Notes under the pieces: model-generated
Seen by the model: the letters and a program-made list of their open reading frames with translations, nothing else
Database searches by the model: none
Told to the model about the DNA's origin: nothing
DNA from: Zygnema cylindricum
Taxonomy: Eukaryota; Streptophyta; Zygnematophyceae; Zygnematales; Zygnemataceae
Assembly: GCA_037447655.1 (NCBI GenBank)
Contig: JBBHKE010001931.1
Coordinates: forward strand, 21,956 to 54,164
Direction: 5' to 3'
DNA: 32,209 nucleotides
Made by a program: the position numbers and the translations under genes
Shown: positions 22,401 to 32,040 of the stretch, one piece after another
Position numbering within the stretch: position 1 is the stretch's first letter
Layout of the letters: each line of letters starts with the position of its first letter

Positions 22401-23685
22401 AAAAAGACTTAGACAAACAGAGCGAGAGAGGGAAGAGAGATGGGGAGAGAGAGGGAACCGAGAGAGAGAGAGAGAGAGAGAGAGTAAAAGAGAAAGAAAG
22501 ACAAAAACAAAAGCCAGAGACAAAAGCACAAAGCGACAATCATAACAACAGACACAAACAGTACCAGAAACAGGCAAAAAAAACAAGATTTCAGAAAACA
22601 ATGTGTCAAAAACAAAACGTCAAAAAACAAACACTTCAATAAACAAAAAACTTCAAAAAACAAACAAAAAAGTAAACTCACCTCCAATCCTCTCTTCTCC
22701 ATCTTCTCCAAAAACGGTGCACTCTTTGCACTCCCGATATTCTCGGCTGCCAAGAAGTAGATATCCTTCTGTCCCTCCTGCATCCTATCCACATACTCTT
22801 GGAGGGAAGTCAAATCCTCTCCTCCCTTACTCGAGGGGAACCGAAGGAGAGGAGCAATTCTTTTATGAGAGCTTTGGTCCTCCAAACATCCCAGCTTCAA
22901 ATTTTTTCCAAAATTTTCCCAAAATGTTTTGTAGTCCTGCGTCACAACAGAAAGAGGAGAGGGGAGAAAGGGGAGAGAGAGGACGGAGGGAGTCTGATTT
23001 AGCAGGTTTTTTATTTATTTTGATTTTTTTTTTTTATATGATGTTGACATTTTCCAAGGGTTTTATTTTGGGGAAGATTAAAGAACACCCAAGCACAAAA
23101 TAAACCTACCCCACCAAAAAAAAAAAAAAAATCCCAGTTTTTTACCAATATTTCCAAAGCAATTTAGGAAGAAAAAAACAAAAAAACAATAAAGGTTAAA
23201 TCTTTTTTTTCTTACCGATTTATCCTCTTTTTCGGCAATGTCGTCGAACATATCAAAGGTTTTTCGAACCAAGCGTTTTCGCATAATACGAACCTGAAAA
23301 AATATCCACGAGAAAAAAAAAAGTTTAAAGAATTAATAAAAAATAATAATTTAACTAATAAACATATTCATTTCTATCAAACGTTGTTCGTTTTTGCACA
23401 ATACAAACCTATTAAATCCATAAAAAAGGTAAATTGGAGAATTTTAAAAGAGAACACCCTCATTAAAGATAATTCTTTATTTGAAAAAGGTATATCTTGA
23501 AGTTTCTTTGTCTACTTTTCCAAAAAAACCCAGATGAAGATTTCGCTTGAAGATTAAAATATCACAATATTATATAATTATACTTTCAAATTTCAGTTGC
23601 AACATAAAACAAAATTCCATTTCAATTTTTTATTTTCCATATTTTAGTATTTTTAGATCCCACGATTTTTTACTTTTTGGTTTGT

Positions 23686-23750
<65 letters not shown>

Positions 23751-25848
23751 CAAAGATTTTAGTTTTTATTTCCAATATTAATCATTCGTTTTTTCTTTTC
23801 TCCCTGTTCTTTTTCCCCAAATTTTTAAGATAATGCCTAGATTCAAAAATCTCTTTTAGAGATAATACCAAATTCCAGATTCAAAAAGTTTATGTTTTGT
23901 TTTTTTCAATATTTTTGGGAAAGAGGGAGAGGGAGAGAGGAAAGAAGAGAGAGAGAGCTCACAATTCTGGATTCCTGGAGGATCTCGCGAGAAACGTTCA
24001 AAGACAGGTCATTGGAGTCCACAACACCCTTGATAAAGTTCAAATATCGGGGAAACTGCAACAGATGCAAAAAAAAAACTAGTTAAACAATTCATTATAA
24101 AGTTTATAAATTTAGAATAATTATAATTGTTTAGTCATTATAAATTTTTAAGAAAAAAACACAAAAACAAAAAAGCAAATACAAAATTTGAAAATATCGG
24201 ACAGTTGGCAGAACATGCAAAAAAAATATTAACGATAGAAAATATGTAAAATAACATATAAACCAAAAAATAGGAAGCGGAAAAATGTGTCTATATCTGA
24301 TATATTCTGGTTTCTATGGGCATTTTCCATCTTTCCCCTCAAAAAGCTGATATCGTATGGTTTTTTAGTCACATTTTGTTTATTACTTCAAAAAAATATT
24401 AGCTTTTAGTATTAAGCTCTTAAAAATTAATTAATAATACATTAGTAATAAGTACTAAGTATTATTTAATAAACATTAAGTCTTAATAATTAAGTTTTAC
24501 TCATTGATTAACGACTACTAAATATTAAGTGTTAACTACTAGTTAATACGTATTATACATAACTTACTAAATAGTTTTTATCAAGTGCTAACTGTTAATT
24601 ATTAATCATTAACCGTTGATTATCAAGTATTAATTAATAGTTATTAAGTAATCATTTCAGATTATTGAATGTTAGTTAGTAATTATTGGTTAATTATTTT
24701 AAACTTTGAAACTACAATTCGAAAATGTAACGCCCTCTCTATCTCTCTCCCTCACACCCTCCCCCGCTCCTTGATCCTTGATCTGATTTTCGGACTTCCT
24801 CCGCATTCGCATCCTGCCTTTTCGTCGTTCGTGATCTTCGATCGCCCTGTTCTGGCTCTCTCATTTTTTCTCCTCCTCCTCTTCCCCTCTCCCCATAAAG
24901 AAACATTATACATTAAAAAAAAAAAAAAAAGGGAGAAGAAGCTTTTCAAGGAGAGATATAAACCAATTCTCCGTGGAACTCATCGGAAATAAAAACTCGT
25001 TTCACATAAAGACGAATATTTTTCGGCATTTCCTGACCGTCCATGTTAAACGGTTGCATTCCGGGAACGTATAATAAACTCCGGAATTCAATTTCTCCCT
25101 ACAAAACCAACAAAAAACCAAAAAACAAAAATAAAAAATAATAAAAAAAAACGAAAAAAAAAAAAACAGACAAAATAATAAATATGAAGTTCCTCCCCAT
25201 TTTTTCTATTTCCAAAGGGCCCTTTAGGGGAATTTTTGCAAGGTTTCATAGATTTGAAATACATTGAGAGAGAGAGAGGGAGGAAGAAGGGGGGGGCGGA
25301 GGGAAAGGGAGAGAGGGAGAAGGAGAGGGGCATTTTTCCAAGCATTTTTGGGATTTGAAGGTACATTCAATTTTTTAAGAGATTTTCTACCAACCTCAGT
25401 TGTAAAATGGGAGTAAGCGAGGGGGTCCAAAAATTCCTTAAAAGTATTTTTGTAAAAACTATTGTACTCCTCCTTCTCCACCTCCTTCGCATTTCTCATC
25501 TGGAAAAAAAAAGAAAAAAAAACAATACAAACAAGTAAATATTAGCACAACGAATTAAAAGAACTCAAAAGAGAAAATTATAATAACAAAATATAATTAA
25601 AAATGATAACACTGACATAATTTATCTTTATTCCTAAAAGCTTGCAAGGATCCTAATTCCCAAAAATCTAAATGCCTTCACAAATTTAAGAACAAAAAAT
25701 CTCCAAAAACTCTAAAACCTTAAAAAGACCCCAAAATATCATTCAAAAACTATCAGAACCTTAAGAAACGAACAAACCATCCTTGAGGGTTTCAGAGTTA
25801 GTAGCAATAAAAGGACATAATACATAGAGGGAGAGGGAGAGGGAGAGG

Positions 25849-25881
<33 letters not shown>

Positions 25882-25882
25882 G

Positions 25883-25915
<33 letters not shown>

Positions 25916-28900
25916 GGAGAGAGAGAGAGAGGTGGTATTAGGTAAAGTTTCATACATGTATTTTATTTCAATACATGTAAAATTCCATTTTTTTTAATTA
26001 CTTTTGTTAACAAGTTATATGTTTGTTTTACGTACCCATATAGGTTTTGTCTCATTCACTAATTGCCAATCGAAGTACTTCTCCGTCACAGTTTTTGTCT
26101 GTTTGAAAAAAGAAAAAAACCGCCGGCACCCCATAAAATAGAAAAAAAAACACAGAAAACAAGGAAGAAAACAACAAAAAGTACTTACTGTCAGCACAAG
26201 AAGAAAAAAAAAGGAAAAAAAATAAAATAAAGAATATTATCAGGTTATAAATATTACGACGTTAAAAGCATTTAAACAAAGATCAAAAGCATTCTCCTCC
26301 CCTCTCTCTTCTTTTTCCTCCTCTCCCTCTTTTTTCCTTCATTTTTCGGTTTTGCATTAAATTGGACAAATCAAACCACAAAAATAACTTTCCATGCTGT
26401 TTTGGTTTTTCATCGGATAAGTTAACCCAAAAAAAGAAAAAAAATGAAGGAAAAAAAGTTAAACTGACCGTTTTTTTTGGCTCTTCTCCTTCTTCCTTGG
26501 TGGGTTCTTCTACCTCAATCTGAAAAAAGAAGCAAGGGATGGAAAGGAGGGACAGTAAGAGAGAGAAAGAAGGTAGTGAGAGAGGGAGAGAGTGAGAGAG
26601 AAGAGAGAAAATTAAGAAAAGGTAAAACAAACAAAGCCAAAGACACAAAGTACAAAAAGAAAAAAGAAACACATGTTATGCCTATAACAACTCAAAAACC
26701 AGTCAAAAAACAAAAACACAAAAAAAAAACACAAAAAAACAAAAAAAAAACCAAAATGCAAGGACAAGCAAAAAAAGAGACAACAACAAAAAAATCAAAC
26801 AAAAAAAAACAAAGAATTAAAAAAAACAAAAAAGTACTAAAAAGGAAAAAACAGCAACAACAACAACAACAAAAAAATTACCTCTTTACTCCGAGAAAGT
26901 TCTTGCCATGTATAAATGGGGAAAGAAATAAACTGAGAATAATTTTTCACGAGACCTTCGATTCGCGAAGCCTCTGTGTACTCAAATTTGTCGTCGTCCT
27001 GTGAAAAAAAGAAACAAAAACAAACAAACAAACGGATAAGCATACAAAAAACAAAAAGAAATCTGACCATCTTGCCATGTCAAATTTCCACTGGAAAAAA
27101 AAGGAACAAAAAGCGATAAATACACACTAATTCTTGGAGAAAGACAAAGAGAACTGGTTGCGTCCAAAGGGATGGACATTATTTTAATAAAGTGAATGTA
27201 ACTCCAAAACAGCAATCCTAATAAGAAAACGTATCATTCAAAATGAAAAAAAAAAACAAAAAATAATAATACCAGACTCTCCCACCTTCAGATGCAAAGC
27301 AACAAAAATTCCTACACAAGACAAAAACACACAAACACACACACACACAAAAAAAAAAGACACAAAAAAACCTTAAAATTAACCCAAAAAAACACAAAAA
27401 AACCCAAAAAAAAAAAAAAAAAAAAAAAAACACATAAACTAAAAAAAAAAACCAAAGTTTCTCTCACCTTGAGATGCAAAGTGATGGAGGTTCCTCTCAA
27501 AAGCTGTGTTTCCGGGTCCTTATCTTCTGCCACCGTATAACTGCTCTGATTGGCCTCCGCCTCCCATATCCACTGCTTGTCTGACGTGGCGCTTTTGGTC
27601 CTTACTGTGACCTACAAAAGACAAAGGACAAGGTACCACAGATGAGAGGGAGGAAAGGAGTGGGAATGGGAGGGAGGGAGAGGGAAGGAGGGCGAGAGGG
27701 AGTGGGGAATAGAGGGAGAGAAAGAGAGGGAGAAAGAGAGAGAGAGAAAGAGAGAGAGAGGGGGAGATGAAGGGAGAAAGAGAGAGGGGAGGGAAGGAGA
27801 AATCCAAAGATATTTCAAATGAAATCTTGATCAACATACCATTTGAAGTTAAGCCCAAGGAATTTCAGTACCGCCTTCATATACATTGTTGAAAAAAATA
27901 CAGTTATGATTATGCCACACCGACATAATAAAGCATAATAAGTAATACTACCCACAGTAATTGAGGCTATCATATTTAATTTTTTTTAGCGTCTTTATTT
28001 TACCTTATCTGCGACCAGAAAAGCGGAATAAAAACCGACTCCAAATTGACCAATGAGGTTGCTGTCTCCCGCAGCTCCCTCGGTCTTCTTATCCTGTCAA
28101 AATAACAATTAAAAACTCGCTCAAAAAGAAGTAGAAAAAATACAAAATCATAAGTGGATGAGAGAGAGAAGGGGGGTGAGAGTGAGACAGAGAGAGAGAG
28201 GGGGGGGGAGAGTGACAAATAGAAAGAGAGAGAGAAAGAGTAAGAAGAGTGAGAAGAAAGAGAGAACAGGAAGTATTAACATCATACAGGAAAGAAGACT
28301 TCAGTTGCAGACAGTCTTTCAAATTCTTACCTTTAATTAACTTTTTTTTTAAATCCCCAGTTTGTGTGATTATTAAGTTTTAACTTACTTCCTTCAGATC
28401 ATTGAATCACTTGAATATGAAAAATTACAATTTGCATAACATCAATTCTTCAAAAGTAAATTTTTTAGGACTCATTTTTTAATATTTCCATTATACTCTA
28501 GAACTTCAGAAAATAACCATTTTATCTTCTGGGAAATTATTCGGAAGGAAAAAGCAAAATTGCAACCCTAAAATCTACAACTAGTATTACTCTATTGAAT
28601 ACCTGATATCTACAATTTTTTATAACACTTTACAGCCCTAATATACAACTTTTATTGGAACCTTAAAATTTACAACTTCAGATTATTTTTTTCCGAAAAT
28701 CGTACAAAACCTCGTTTTATCTTTCTTAGAATCGTTTCGAAAAGAGATTGTCTTATTATGTCCGCAAGAAGATTCTTACTGGTATTTTTTTTTTGTAAAA
28801 GTCTCAAATCCTGCTTTTCTAGTTACAGCATTTTCCAAAAGATTTTTTACACTAGTTTTCTACTTCTTATGTTTACACGATTCTTCTTTTCTTATTATTT

Positions 28901-31900
28901 TGTACTTTAATTTTTTTTTACCTCTTAAGATCTAGGAGAAGTTACTTTACACTCTTGATTTTAACGTTTTTTTATCCTCTCTTTCATCACCTTTCTGAAA
29001 TTATTTTTACATTTTTTATCTATTTTTTCCTGATATGTTTTTACCTATGAAGCCTGAACAAAAAATACAATGTCCTCTACTTATGTACATTATTCTCCGC
29101 TTCATCACAATTTCAAAAACATTTTTACATTTTTTATCTTTTCTTAAATATATTTTTCACATTAGAAACCTGCATAGTTTGCAGTTCCACTATTTTTACA
29201 TTCTTGCATCTTCTAAATCATTCTTACCGTAACTCCCTATCTTTGAATTGGTAGTTTTGTCGTTTTTTTTCTTTTTTTGAAGAGTGGGCGAATTTTGCAG
29301 TTTCAATTCCTTATCCATTCTTCTCCTATTTTTACATTCTTTCTTCCATGGCATTTTCTCAATAGTTTGTCCATAACTTTCTTTTTTTTTCCCCACAATA
29401 AATCCAGCGTAAATTTTTCAGTTGCAATGTTTTTTACATTCTTCTCCCATTCTTTTCATTTTCTAACACGTTTTTCCATTATTCAGTAACATATTAATTT
29501 ACATTACATAAGTATTAAATTACCTTCAAAACCTGCACAAATTTTGGTTTTCATTAACATTCTTCCCTCTCGTTCCACTTCCAAAACCAATTTCCCTTGT
29601 TCTCTACTTCCTTTTTTCTCATTTCTTTTTTTACATATACCTTTAAAAGCCTGCATACAATAATTGTCTACTTTTCTACAATTTATTACCTTCAAAGCCT
29701 GGACAAATTTAGCAGTTCCACTTTGGGCGATGGTTCCGAGACTATCGACCAACTCCTCCCTTGTCATCCCTACTCCCGTATCTCTGAAACACAAAATAAT
29801 AATAATAATAAGGAATAAATAAATAAAACGTCAACATCACTTTCTGAAGGGAAAGGCCAAAAAACAAATTCCGGAAAAAAAAAAAGAACCTCCTTGTTCA
29901 TTTGGTTAGACAAAAAAAAAAAACGAAAAAAAATAACGATAGTATGAGAAACAAAAGAGATAACAATAGCATGCCAAACATAACAATACAAAACAATGAC
30001 AAACATAACAACATAACGTAAAGAGAAAAAAATAGCAACAAAACATATGCAATGGCGGTAGTTGCAACATCTTTGCATCGCAAACATTAACTTAAGTCCA
30101 TAAAAAAAAACAAAAAAAAATAAAGGAAGAGGTAGTAGACAACTACACCGATATTACAATAGAAGAATAACTATTAACTAATAGTAATAGTTCCAGTGTC
30201 TTTATGTGTATGAATTTGAATCAAAAGATCTTCGAGTCACCTCCATCAACTTGGTTCCATAAAAAAAAAAAAAAGACAACTATAACGATATGACAATAGA
30301 ACAATAACAACATATTAGAACGTACGAAATAGTAACAGTTCCGGCGTCTTTATTTGTTTGAATTCGAATGGAAAGATCTTGAGTGGCGTCCATCAACTGA
30401 GGTTCCGTCACACTCAAAAATCGCATTTTGTCCAAAGCATCACTCGCATTACTGCAAGAAAAGGAAAAAGGAAAAAAGACGATTAACAAATGATTTAAAA
30501 AGCAGTAGCCAAAAAACTGAAAGACGGACAGGAAGGAAAACGGAAAAACGGCACAACGATCTTACAAGGAAGCGGGGGAAAAACTGTAATTCTTATTTAT
30601 CTATTTATTTAATTTTTAATTTAATACGTACTAAATTCACTTTAGCAATAATAATTCACTTTAACTGGTACACATACTTTAGTGCAGATAATCTAAAACT
30701 GCTTTAACACTAATAGCTCACTAACTTTAGGACATAATTCAAGTAAAGACAAATAGTTTATATAAACAAGATAGTGAAAGGAAAACCCATCAAGATCCCA
30801 AAAAAACTAAAAGATACGCATAGAATTTGAAAGATAGGCGTAAAATTTAAAAGATGACACATAAAAAAGTTCAAATCACCATAAGAATTAAAAGACCAAT
30901 ATAAAATTTACAAAGATATGATCTCGACATTCAAGAAAACATCGAAAAAAAAAAATGTTACCTGACAAGTTCTCGAAGAAAAACTTCCTTGTGAGAGTAA
31001 AGGCTGTGGACAATCAAATCGAGGAGTCGGCTCACCTGCAAAAAAAAAAAGTCCATTCAAGTAAACATGACAAACTGACAAATTTATGGGCCGAACAGCC
31101 GAAAAATAAATAAGAAGAGAGCAAAAGGACTCTAGCAACCATAGAAAAAATTAGAATTATATGGCAAAATTATTCTGACCAGAAATCAACGTCTCAAATG
31201 TACCTGATACTCACAACGAATGTACAAGAAGTTTCAAATAAACCTCAAAGATATTTATGGTAACTGTAAAAAGAGACGTTAAAAAAAAAAAAGGTCACAA
31301 ATATACCTCGACCTGACACTCCGAATAACTAACAAACATAAAGGTCAAATTTACCTCAAACTTGATACTTATAACAATTGTAAAAAAGATCTCAAATATA
31401 CCTCAACCTGAAACTTTTAATAAATGTCAGAGAAAGGGCACAAGAACAAGTCAAATAAACCTCAAATCTCAACCTCCACCTGATACTCATAGTAACCGTC
31501 AAAAGGTCTCAAACACACAACATCAGTTAAATAGAAGGGGTTAAAAAAATCCACTATATCCACCTAATACTCAAACTTCTCCACCGAAACCTCGACTTCT
31601 TCCACTGTCCCTCTGCACTTTAAATAACAACCATCAATTCTAAAAACCGAACCAGATACTCATAATGACAAGGTACTACAAAAAAAAAGGGCACCAAAAA
31701 GGCGCAATCAAAAAGAGGTTAAAGGACAAAAAGTACGAAAAGTAAAGCGTACCTCAGCCTGATACTCAAATTTCTCCACCGGAGCCTCAGCTTCGGCGAC
31801 CGTCGCTTTGCACTTGACGGCTCCAGGGATCCTTTGATGCCAAATAGGCGACTGGGAGACTGCCACGTGGCTGAGGAGAGAAGAGTGGCCCTCTCCTGTA

Positions 31901-32040
31901 TGGAAGGAGCTCCGGGATTGGCCGAGAAGGATTGATTTCTTTGAAGGGAGGGACTGGGCCGGGGAAGCTGGAGCGTTAACCTGGAGAGGGAAGAAGGGAA
32001 GTGAGGGAGGGAGGGAGGGAGGGAGGGATCGGTTGGTCAT
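19444..32040 (-). CDS. HSP90C: Chloroplast-type HSP90 chaperone, complete, 19 exons, 787 aa
   Basis: Exons in transcript order: 31753-32040, 30962-31035, 30326-30451, 29690-29783, 28004-28093, 27468-27611, 26882-26998, 26469-26519, 26036-26098, 25395-25499, 24964-25098, 23963-24055, 23216-23293, 22682-22936, 22042-22144, 21541-21718, 21180-21282, 20467-20556, 19444-19620. All introns are GT-AG and phases agree. The product is an ATP-driven dimeric chaperone of the plastid stroma. The charged linker is very short (residues 312-328) and the end is EEDPWK, not MEEVD or KDEL, which marks the plastid class. Length fits that class (about 780). The first 80 residues look like a transit peptide. The ATG at 32040 lies in a CT-rich tract, and ccctctccag at 31982 could instead be an acceptor, with exon 1 further right; the total length favours the ATG. 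Confidence 0.97.
19621..20466 (-). other. HSP90C intron 18, with decayed copies of the exon 18 donor edge
   Basis: The real edge reads gaaaactcacagtaaatcc on the + strand near 20457. Related segments occur near 20227 (aatactcacagaaatatc) and 20317 (aaaactcaacggacaatc). Their upstream contexts also match (aaataaatgaactcata against gacaaatgaattcaca). The rest is AT-rich. Confidence 0.5.
20557..21179 (-). repeat. HSP90C intron 17, built of copies of both flanking exon edges
   Basis: Exon 18 acceptor edge (ttacattggacctggaaaca at 20546): copies at 20653-20690 (ttaaagtggacctgggaaac) and 20761-20795 (ttacattcgacctgtaaaac). Exon 17 donor edge (gacttacattcaaatcctta at 21173): copies at 21136-21161, 21061-21087 and 21019-21044. 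Both exon 18 copies keep an AG before GTC. Between the two sets lies AT-rich and A-rich sequence. Confidence 0.75.
21905..22033. repeat. Purine tract in HSP90C intron 15
   Basis: gagaga, gggaga and ggcaagggcaa units on the + strand, CT-rich in the transcript. It begins within ten bases of the exon 15 donor. Confidence 0.85.
22238..22492. repeat. Purine tracts in HSP90C intron 14
   Basis: Two gagaga-rich blocks (about 22238-22340 and 22424-22492) with ggggag interruptions, separated by a less biased segment. The Arg/Glu open frame on the + strand is an artefact. Confidence 0.85.
23294..23962 (-). other. HSP90C intron 12, with GA microsatellite and a copy of the exon 13 acceptor edge
   Basis: Near 23388-23416, gttcgtttttgcacaatac followed by aaacct resembles the exon 13 start on the + strand (gcgttttcgcataatacg followed by aacct at 23274-23296). 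A GA run of about 57 bases lies at 23689-23745. Confidence 0.6.
24056..24963 (-). other. HSP90C intron 11, with a copy of the exon 12 acceptor edge
   Basis: gaaaatatcggacagttggc then agaacatgcaaaaaaaa at 24190-24227 matches the exon 12 start region, aaatatcggggaaactgc then aacagatgcaaaaaaaa, near 24042. The middle (24400-24700) is a ttaagtattaa-type AT repeat, and a CT-rich patch sits at 24733-24770. Confidence 0.6.
25263..25331. repeat. Purine tract in HSP90C intron 10
   Basis: gagagaga, gggagg and a g-run on the + strand, CT-rich in the transcript. Confidence 0.85.
25827..25932. repeat. GA microsatellite in HSP90C intron 9
   Basis: gagggagaggg units grade into nearly pure gagaga with occasional gaaaga. 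It lies in the intron between exons 9 and 10. Confidence 0.9.
26520..26881 (-). other. HSP90C intron 7
   Basis: A purine-rich first half (26530-26615) is followed by an A-rich half with acaacaacaa runs near 26850-26870. A long Lys-rich open frame on the + strand is compositional. Confidence 0.6.
26999..27467 (-). other. HSP90C intron 6, with one copy of the exon 6 donor edge
   Basis: ctctcccaccttcagatgca at 27277-27296 resembles the real edge, ctctcaccttgagatgcaaa at 27461-27480, and the following bases also match (aagc...attcct against agtg...gttcct). The copy keeps GT at the donor position. Poly-A and acacac runs fill 27320-27450. Confidence 0.65.
27630..27800. repeat. Purine tract in HSP90C intron 5
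   Basis: gagaggga, gggagg and gagagaaagaga units on the + strand, just upstream of exon 6 in transcript sense, where they form an extended polypyrimidine region. Confidence 0.85.
28094..29689 (-). repeat. HSP90C intron 4, the longest intron, with decayed copies of the exon 4 donor edge
   Basis: The real edge on the + strand is ttaccttcaaagcctggaca then aatttagcagttccact. Related segments: 29041 (ttacctatgaagcctgaaca), 29160 (attagaaacctgcatagttt then gcagttccact), 29281 (gggcgaattttgcagtttca), 29410 (aaatttttcagttgcaatg), 29521 (ttaccttcaaaacctgcaca) and 29639 (acctttaaaagcctgcatac). Between them ttttacattcttctccc-like blocks recur, giving a spacing of roughly 110-120 bases. A purine tract lies at 28155-28265. 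Confidence 0.65.
29784..30325 (-). pseudogene. HSP90C intron 3, containing a decayed copy of exon 3's 3' half
   Basis: 30179-30259 aligns with 30328-30408 along about 80 bases. Shared pieces include agtaa-agttcc, gtctttat, gaat-tgaat, aaagatctt and tccatcaact. Read in the exon frame the copy gives [15 protein letters not shown], against the real [15 protein letters not shown]. It has in-frame stops, a one-base shift, and no GT at the donor position. Confidence 0.75.
30452..30961 (-). other. HSP90C intron 2
   Basis: A 510-base AT-rich intron. I saw no convincing copies of exon edges. A motif like aaaagat occurs repeatedly near 30790-30900 (aactaaaagatacgcat, atttaaaagatgac). Confidence 0.6.
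31036..31752 (-). repeat. HSP90C intron 1, an array of about seven decayed copies of the exon 1 donor edge
   Basis: The real edge is tacctcagcctgatactcaa from 31750. Copies on the + strand begin near 31201 (tacctgatactcacaacg), 31304 (tacctcgacctgacactcc), 31352 (tacctcaaacttgatactta), 31399 (tacctcaacctgaaactttt), 31471 (acctccacctgatactcat), 31557 (atccacctaatactcaaact) and 31646 (accgaaccagatactcata). The copy at 31560-31620 reaches deep into coding sequence: 47 of 61 bases match 31755-31815 without gaps, and it still reads SVEKFEY then a stop. Confidence 0.85.

Larger units (their letters stand above)
22682..27611 (-). other. HSP90C middle domain and short charged linker (exons 6-14)
   Basis: RGTSITLHL closes the ATPase part. 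[13 protein letters not shown] is followed by the 17-residue acidic/basic linker, [44 protein letters not shown] and FKEFLD-type segments follow. The catalytic loop reads [15 protein letters not shown], with Arg452 and Gln456 in place. The usual DLPLN is DLSLN here. [10 protein letters not shown] and LLRFPSSK lead into [17 protein letters not shown]. Confidence 0.93.
28004..32040 (-). other. HSP90C N-terminal ATPase region (exons 1-5)
   Basis: Residues 89-224. EKFEYQAE at 89-96 opens the mature domain. [20 protein letters not shown] carries the catalytic Glu118 and Asn122. DTGVGMT at 164-170 holds the adenine-binding Asp164. LGTIAQSG is the lid segment, and [14 protein letters not shown] at 209-222 is the glycine-rich loop. 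Every residue known to be essential for ATP binding and hydrolysis that I checked is present, so the enzyme should be active. Confidence 0.95.

Noticed and set aside
22223-22642. Arg-Glu-rich open frame on the + strand
   Set aside because: It is compositional, from GA tracts in an HSP90 intron.
26477-27004. Lys-rich open frame of 175 codons on the + strand
   Set aside because: It is antisense to HSP90 exons 7 and 8 and an A-rich intron; compositional.
31201-31690. Intron 1 repeats of HSP90C as a CRISPR-like or ordinary minisatellite array
   Set aside because: The units are diverged, unevenly spaced and match the exon 1 edge, so exon-edge duplication explains them better.
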